NCBI GenBank assembly: GCA_002327305.1
Contig: DCUZ01000083.1
Coordinates: 1 to 33,091, forward strand
From: Holophagales bacterium UBA2201
GTDB taxonomy: Bacteria > Acidobacteriota > Thermoanaerobaculia > UBA2201
Length of the DNA: 33,091 nt
Direction of reading: 5' to 3'
This document shows, piece by piece, positions 29,633-33,091 of this stretch. The position numbers and the translations under genes were made by a program. Each line of letters starts with the position of its first letter. Positions within the stretch are counted from its first letter, which is position 1. Below the pieces are notes generated by a model, which ran no database searches, was not told the origin of the DNA, and was given only the letters and a program-made list of their open reading frames with translations.

Positions 29633-32600
29633 ATGTCCGAAAAGACCCACATCAGCGAGATCGTCGTCAACGGTTTCAAATCGTTCGCCATGCGGACGGC
29701 GGTCAAATTGCACGAGGACCTCACCTGCGTCGTGGGGCCCAACGGCTGCGGCAAGAGCAATATCTGCGACGCCATCCAGTGGGTGCTGGGGGAGCAGTCC
29801 CCCTCCCACGTCCGGTCCCAGAACATGGCCGAGGTGATCTTCGCGGGCACCGCCAAGCGCAAGGCCTACGGCCTGGCGGAGGTGACGCTGGTCCTCAACG
29901 CCCCCAAGGCCACCGGCTCGGAGAAGGAAAAACTGGCCATCACCCGCCGGGTCGTCCCCACCGGCGAGAGCACCTACCTGGTCAACGACAAGACCGTCCG
30001 CCTGCGCGACCTGCTCGACCTCCTCAACTCGGCCGGCCTCAATATCAGTTCCTACTCCATCATCGGACAGGGGCGCATCGAGAGCGTCCTCACCATGCGC
30101 CCGGCCGAGAAGCGGCTCCTCATCGAGGAAAGCGCCGGCATCCTCCGGTTCCGCGACAAGCGGCGGCTGACCCTGCTGAAACTGGACGAGGCGGAGAAGA
30201 ACCTGGAGATCGTCTCGGGCATCCTCAAGGAGCAGGAGAGCCAGGCGCGGTCGCTCAAGATCCAGGCCGGACGCGCCCGCTCCTTCCTGAAAATGGTGGA
30301 TGAGGAGCGGGAACTGCTCCGAAAGCATTTCGGCCGGAACCGCGACCGTTTCGCGCGCGATCTGGAAGCGGTCGCGGCCGTCCTGCTCGAACGCCAGACC
30401 CGGCAGGCGGAACTGCTGAAGACCATCTCGGAGCTGGAGGCCGGGGAGCAGGAAAAGGCCTTGAAGATGCTGGGCCTGCAGGAGGAGCAGAAGCGCTCCC
30501 AGGAGGAGTTCTACGGCGCCCAGACCGAGGTGGAGAAACGGAAGGTCCTCCTGGCCTCCCTCGAGGAACAGGCCCGTCTCTCGGCCGCCCGGCTGGAAGC
30601 CATCGGCGCCGAGCGGGAGACCCTGGCCCGGCAGGCGGAGGAGTTGGAAACCGCCCTGCGGACCACCGCGGAACGCCTGACCGCCTCCGCGACGGAACGG
30701 GAGGAGGGCGAGCGGACCTTGGAGGCCCTGCGGGAGCGGGCCGAAGGGGCCCAGAAGGCCCTCCTGGAGGCCGCCGCCCGCGTGGAGACGGTCCGCGCCG
30801 GCGAGCGGGAGGCCCTGCAGAAACGGCAGGAGGCGGGGACGGCCCAGGCCCTCGGGGAGGACCGCCACAAAAAGATGGAGGAGTCGCTCGCCCTCCTCGC
30901 CACCGAAGCGAGGGCGTTCGCCCTCCGGGAGGAGGCCCTCCAGGCCCGGCTGGGCGAACTGGCCCTCCGGCAGGCCGGCAGGAAAGAGGCCCTCGACGCC
31001 CTGTCCACCCGGCTGAAGGAGGCGCAGGAACGCCGGCAGGTCCTGGCGGGAGAGTTGGAGGCCGCGGAGGCGGCCAAGGCCGCCCTCGAGGCCGACCTCA
31101 ACCGCAAGCGGGGAGAATGCGAGATGGAGAAGCGGGCCCTGGAGCACTACGCCGCCGACCACGGCACCCTGGCCGGCGCGCTCCAGCCCCCCCTGGAGTG
31201 GGAGGCGGTGGCCGACTTCCTCCTCGACGACCTGGCCAGCGCCCTCCCTCTGGAGGCCGGCGCGGCCCCCCCGGGGCCCGGCCTCTACTGGCGCCCCGTG
31301 GCCACCCCGCTGGAGTCGCTCGCCGGCGCCACGCCGCTGGCCGACCTCCTCCCCCTGGCTCCCGGCGCCCCCGCCTGGCTTGCGTGGAGCCTGCCGTCCA
31401 TCTACTACGTCCAGGACCCGGACCACCTGCTGGGCCTGGCCGAAAAGCACCCCCTTCTCACATTTTTCGACGCCTCCGGCCGCGTGGCCCGCGGCGCCCT
31501 CATCGGCCTGCCCCCCTACTCGCGGGTGGGCGTCCTGGGCTCGTCCCTGCGCGTCCAGCGGCTCACCCAGGAGATGGAGGCCCTCGAACGGGCCCTGGCC
31601 GACAGGTGGGAAGCGGCCGTCAATCTGCGCCAGGACCTGCAGGAGACCGAGGGGCGCGTCGCCTCCCTCCGCGAGGAGAGGGACCGGGCCCTCCAGGACC
31701 TCGGGTCGGCCGATCGCGACCTGGCCGAGACCCAGTCGCAGTCGAGGAATTCGCGCGAGCGGCGGGAGCAGTTGGAATCCCAGGCCGCCCGCGCCGCCGC
31801 CGACCGCGACGCCCTCGCCCTGGTCCTGGAGGAGTCCCGCCGCGCCCTCGGGGCCGCCATGGAAGCCGAGGAGCGGACCCGGCGGGAACTGCAGGCGGCC
31901 CGCGAGGAGGCCGAACGGGCCGAAGGGGAGCGCAATGCCCAGGCCGCCCGCCTCTCCGAAGCGACCCAGGCCTTCCAGCAAAAGGTCTTCGCCTGGGAGC
32001 GCCTGCGCGACGAGGAGAAGCGGCAGACGGAAACGCTGGCTTCGGTGCGCGGGCGGCACGCGAAACTGGGGGAGGAGGAGGAGGCCGTCCGCGCCGCGGC
32101 GGAAGAGGGGTTCGCGCGGGCCAAGGGATTCATGGGGGAGTTGGCCGGGCTCGAGGAAAAACTTCAGGCCGTCAATACCGCCCTCATGGAGCGGGCCGCC
32201 GACATCGCCGCCGCCCAGGAGGTCCAGAAGGAGTGGGCCGAGGGCGTGCGCGACGCCCGACGGAAGATGGAGGCGGTCCTGGAAGAGGTCCACCAGGCCC
32301 AGACCCGCCGGGAGGTCCTCACCGCCCAGCGCGAGGACGCCGCCGCCGCCTGCCGGGAGCACCTGGGCATCCCCCTCGAGGAGTGCCCCGCGTGCGAGGA
32401 GGAGGGGATCGAGGAGCAGTTGAAGGAACTGCGGACCAAGAAGGAGCGCTTCGGAGCCGTCAACGTCCTGGCCGAGACCGAGTACACCGAGGTCGAGCAG
32501 AAACTCACCTTCATCCTGACGCAGAAGGAGGACCTGGAGAAGTCCATCGCCTCCCTGCGCGAGACCCTCAAGGAGTTGGAGGCCACCGCCCTGGCGCGCT

Positions 32601-33067
32601 TCACCGACACCTTCGTCAAGGTCAACCAGAACTTCCAGAAATACTTCCAGTACCTCTTCGGCGGGGGCGTGGCCGAGGTGCGGATGATGGACGACGCCAA
32701 CCCCCTCGAAGCGGGCATCGAACTGTTCGCCCAGCCCCCGGGGAAGCGGACCCAGCACGTCCTCCTCCTCTCCGGCGGCGAGCGGGCGCTGGCCTCCATC
32801 GCCTTTCTCATCGCCCTCTTCTCCGTCTCCCCGTCGCCGTTCCTCATCCTGGACGAGGGGGACGCGGCCCTCGACGACGCCAACGTGGAGCGCTTCCTCG
32901 AGCTGATCTCAAGGCTGAGGAAGGAGATCCAGGTCATCCTCATCACCCACAACCGGCGCACCATGGAGAACGCCTCCACCCTCATCGGCGTCACAATGGA
33001 CGAGCCGGGGTGCAGCAAGGTGGTCTCGCTCAATCCGGGGGAGGTTTGGGAGAAGATGAAATTGTAG
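29633..33067 (+). CDS. smc: Chromosome segregation SMC protein
   Basis: About 1144 residues. The N-terminal ATPase lobe has ISEIVVNGFKSF and Walker A VVGPNGCGKSN. Two long coiled coils rich in Glu, Arg, Ala and Gln flank a hinge (roughly residues 515-640). The C-terminal lobe has the ABC signature LLSGGERALASIAFLIALF and Walker B FLILDEGDAALDDANV; the usual DEVDAALDE reads DEGDAALDD. It dimerises at the hinge and, with ScpA and ScpB (not in the window), compacts and separates chromosomes. The gene is complete, with its stop at 33065-33067. Length is typical of bacterial SMC. Confidence 0.96.
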   Translation: MSEKTHISEIVVNGFKSFAMRTAVKLHEDLTCVVGPNGCGKSNICDAIQWVLGEQSPSHVRSQNMAEVIFAGTAKRKAYGLAEVTLVLNAPKATGSEKEKLAITRRVVPTGESTYLVNDKTVRLRDLLDLLNSAGLNISSYSIIGQGRIESVLTMRPAEKRLLIEESAGILRFRDKRRLTLLKLDEAEKNLEIVSGILKEQESQARSLKIQAGRARSFLKMVDEERELLRKHFGRNRDRFARDLEAVAAVLLERQTRQAELLKTISELEAGEQEKALKMLGLQEEQKRSQEEFYGAQTEVEKRKVLLASLEEQARLSAARLEAIGAERETLARQAEELETALRTTAERLTASATEREEGERTLEALRERAEGAQKALLEAAARVETVRAGEREALQKRQEAGTAQALGEDRHKKMEESLALLATEARAFALREEALQARLGELALRQAGRKEALDALSTRLKEAQERRQVLAGELEAAEAAKAALEADLNRKRGECEMEKRALEHYAADHGTLAGALQPPLEWEAVADFLLDDLASALPLEAGAAPPGPGLYWRPVATPLESLAGATPLADLLPLAPGAPAWLAWSLPSIYYVQDPDHLLGLAEKHPLLTFFDASGRVARGALIGLPPYSRVGVLGSSLRVQRLTQEMEALERALADRWEAAVNLRQDLQETEGRVASLREERDRALQDLGSADRDLAETQSQSRNSRERREQLESQAARAAADRDALALVLEESRRALGAAMEAEERTRRELQAAREEAERAEGERNAQAARLSEATQAFQQKVFAWERLRDEEKRQTETLASVRGRHAKLGEEEEAVRAAAEEGFARAKGFMGELAGLEEKLQAVNTALMERAADIAAAQEVQKEWAEGVRDARRKMEAVLEEVHQAQTRREVLTAQREDAAAACREHLGIPLEECPACEEEGIEEQLKELRTKKERFGAVNVLAETEYTEVEQKLTFILTQKEDLEKSIASLRETLKELEATALARFTDTFVKVNQNFQKYFQYLFGGGVAEVRMMDDANPLEAGIELFAQPPGKRTQHVLLLSGGERALASIAFLIALFSVSPSPFLILDEGDAALDDANVERFLELISRLRKEIQVILITHNRRTMENASTLIGVTMDEPGCSKVVSLNPGEVWEKMKL

Positions 33068-33091
33068 CGCTCCGCGCGCGGGAAGGCTTAA

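Noticed and set aside
29489..32758. Long minus-strand open frame opposite smc (1089 codons)
   Set aside because: An antisense shadow caused by high GC and codon bias; composition is low-complexity Leu/Gly/Gln and smc on the other strand is unambiguous.

Overview
The window is a GC-rich bacterial chromosome segment from a Gram-negative organism. An outer-membrane PagL-like lipid A deacylase, signal peptides, a bacterial SMC and TrmFO support this. The mix of a bifunctional FTCD, a DAK-DegV fusion, TrmFO, a Bacteroidetes-style C1 peptidase and a large multi-PAS kinase with an NtrC partner fits Acidobacteriota or a deltaproteobacterial-type lineage. That placement is an inference with low confidence.

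Layout. 1-300: degenerate TTCGAGTT-type repeats. 304-3796 (minus): a translationally coupled operon of C1 peptidase, cupin and DAK-DegV. 3892-6194 (plus): aminotransferase and alanine racemase, coupled. 6239-6637: tRNA-Ser(GGA), two facing terminators and a decayed tRNA-Ser-like copy. 6833-9818: EamA permease, a secreted protein of unknown function, a methyltransferase and tRNA-Gln(CUG). 10102-16544 (minus): a signalling cluster of a six-PAS/GAF histidine kinase, an NtrC-type activator and three stand-alone receivers. The receivers sit behind a clear sigma-54 promoter. 16668-18848: topA. 18849-22548: an accessory island of small toxin-antitoxin-like and nucleotidyltransferase genes, several broken, separated by seven same-strand copies of AGGGACAGTCACCTATTT. 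22549-29400: trmFO, pagL-like, TauE/SafE-like and ftcD, a thioredoxin-fold gene with an in-frame TGA, a lipid kinase and a B3/B4-domain protein. 29633-33067: smc.

Most notable observation: the secreted thioredoxin-fold gene at 26934-27782 carries an in-frame TGA exactly where the first Cys of a WCxxC motif belongs (W-U-T-Y-C). A 35-nt hairpin with a perfect 7-bp apical stem and a G-starting loop directly follows it, as expected for a bacterial SECIS. This is a candidate new selenoprotein. Second, many first genes of transcription units (aminotransferase, topA, pagL-like, ftcD, lipid kinase, B3/B4 protein, smc) have a -10 box ending 6-8 nt before the ATG and no Shine-Dalgarno. This implies routine leaderless mRNAs. 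Third, the sigma-54 promoter of the receiver operon lies just downstream of the gene for a sigma-54 activator, which suggests a local circuit: kinase, then NtrC-type regulator, then receivers. All family assignments are from reading the translations; no database search was run.
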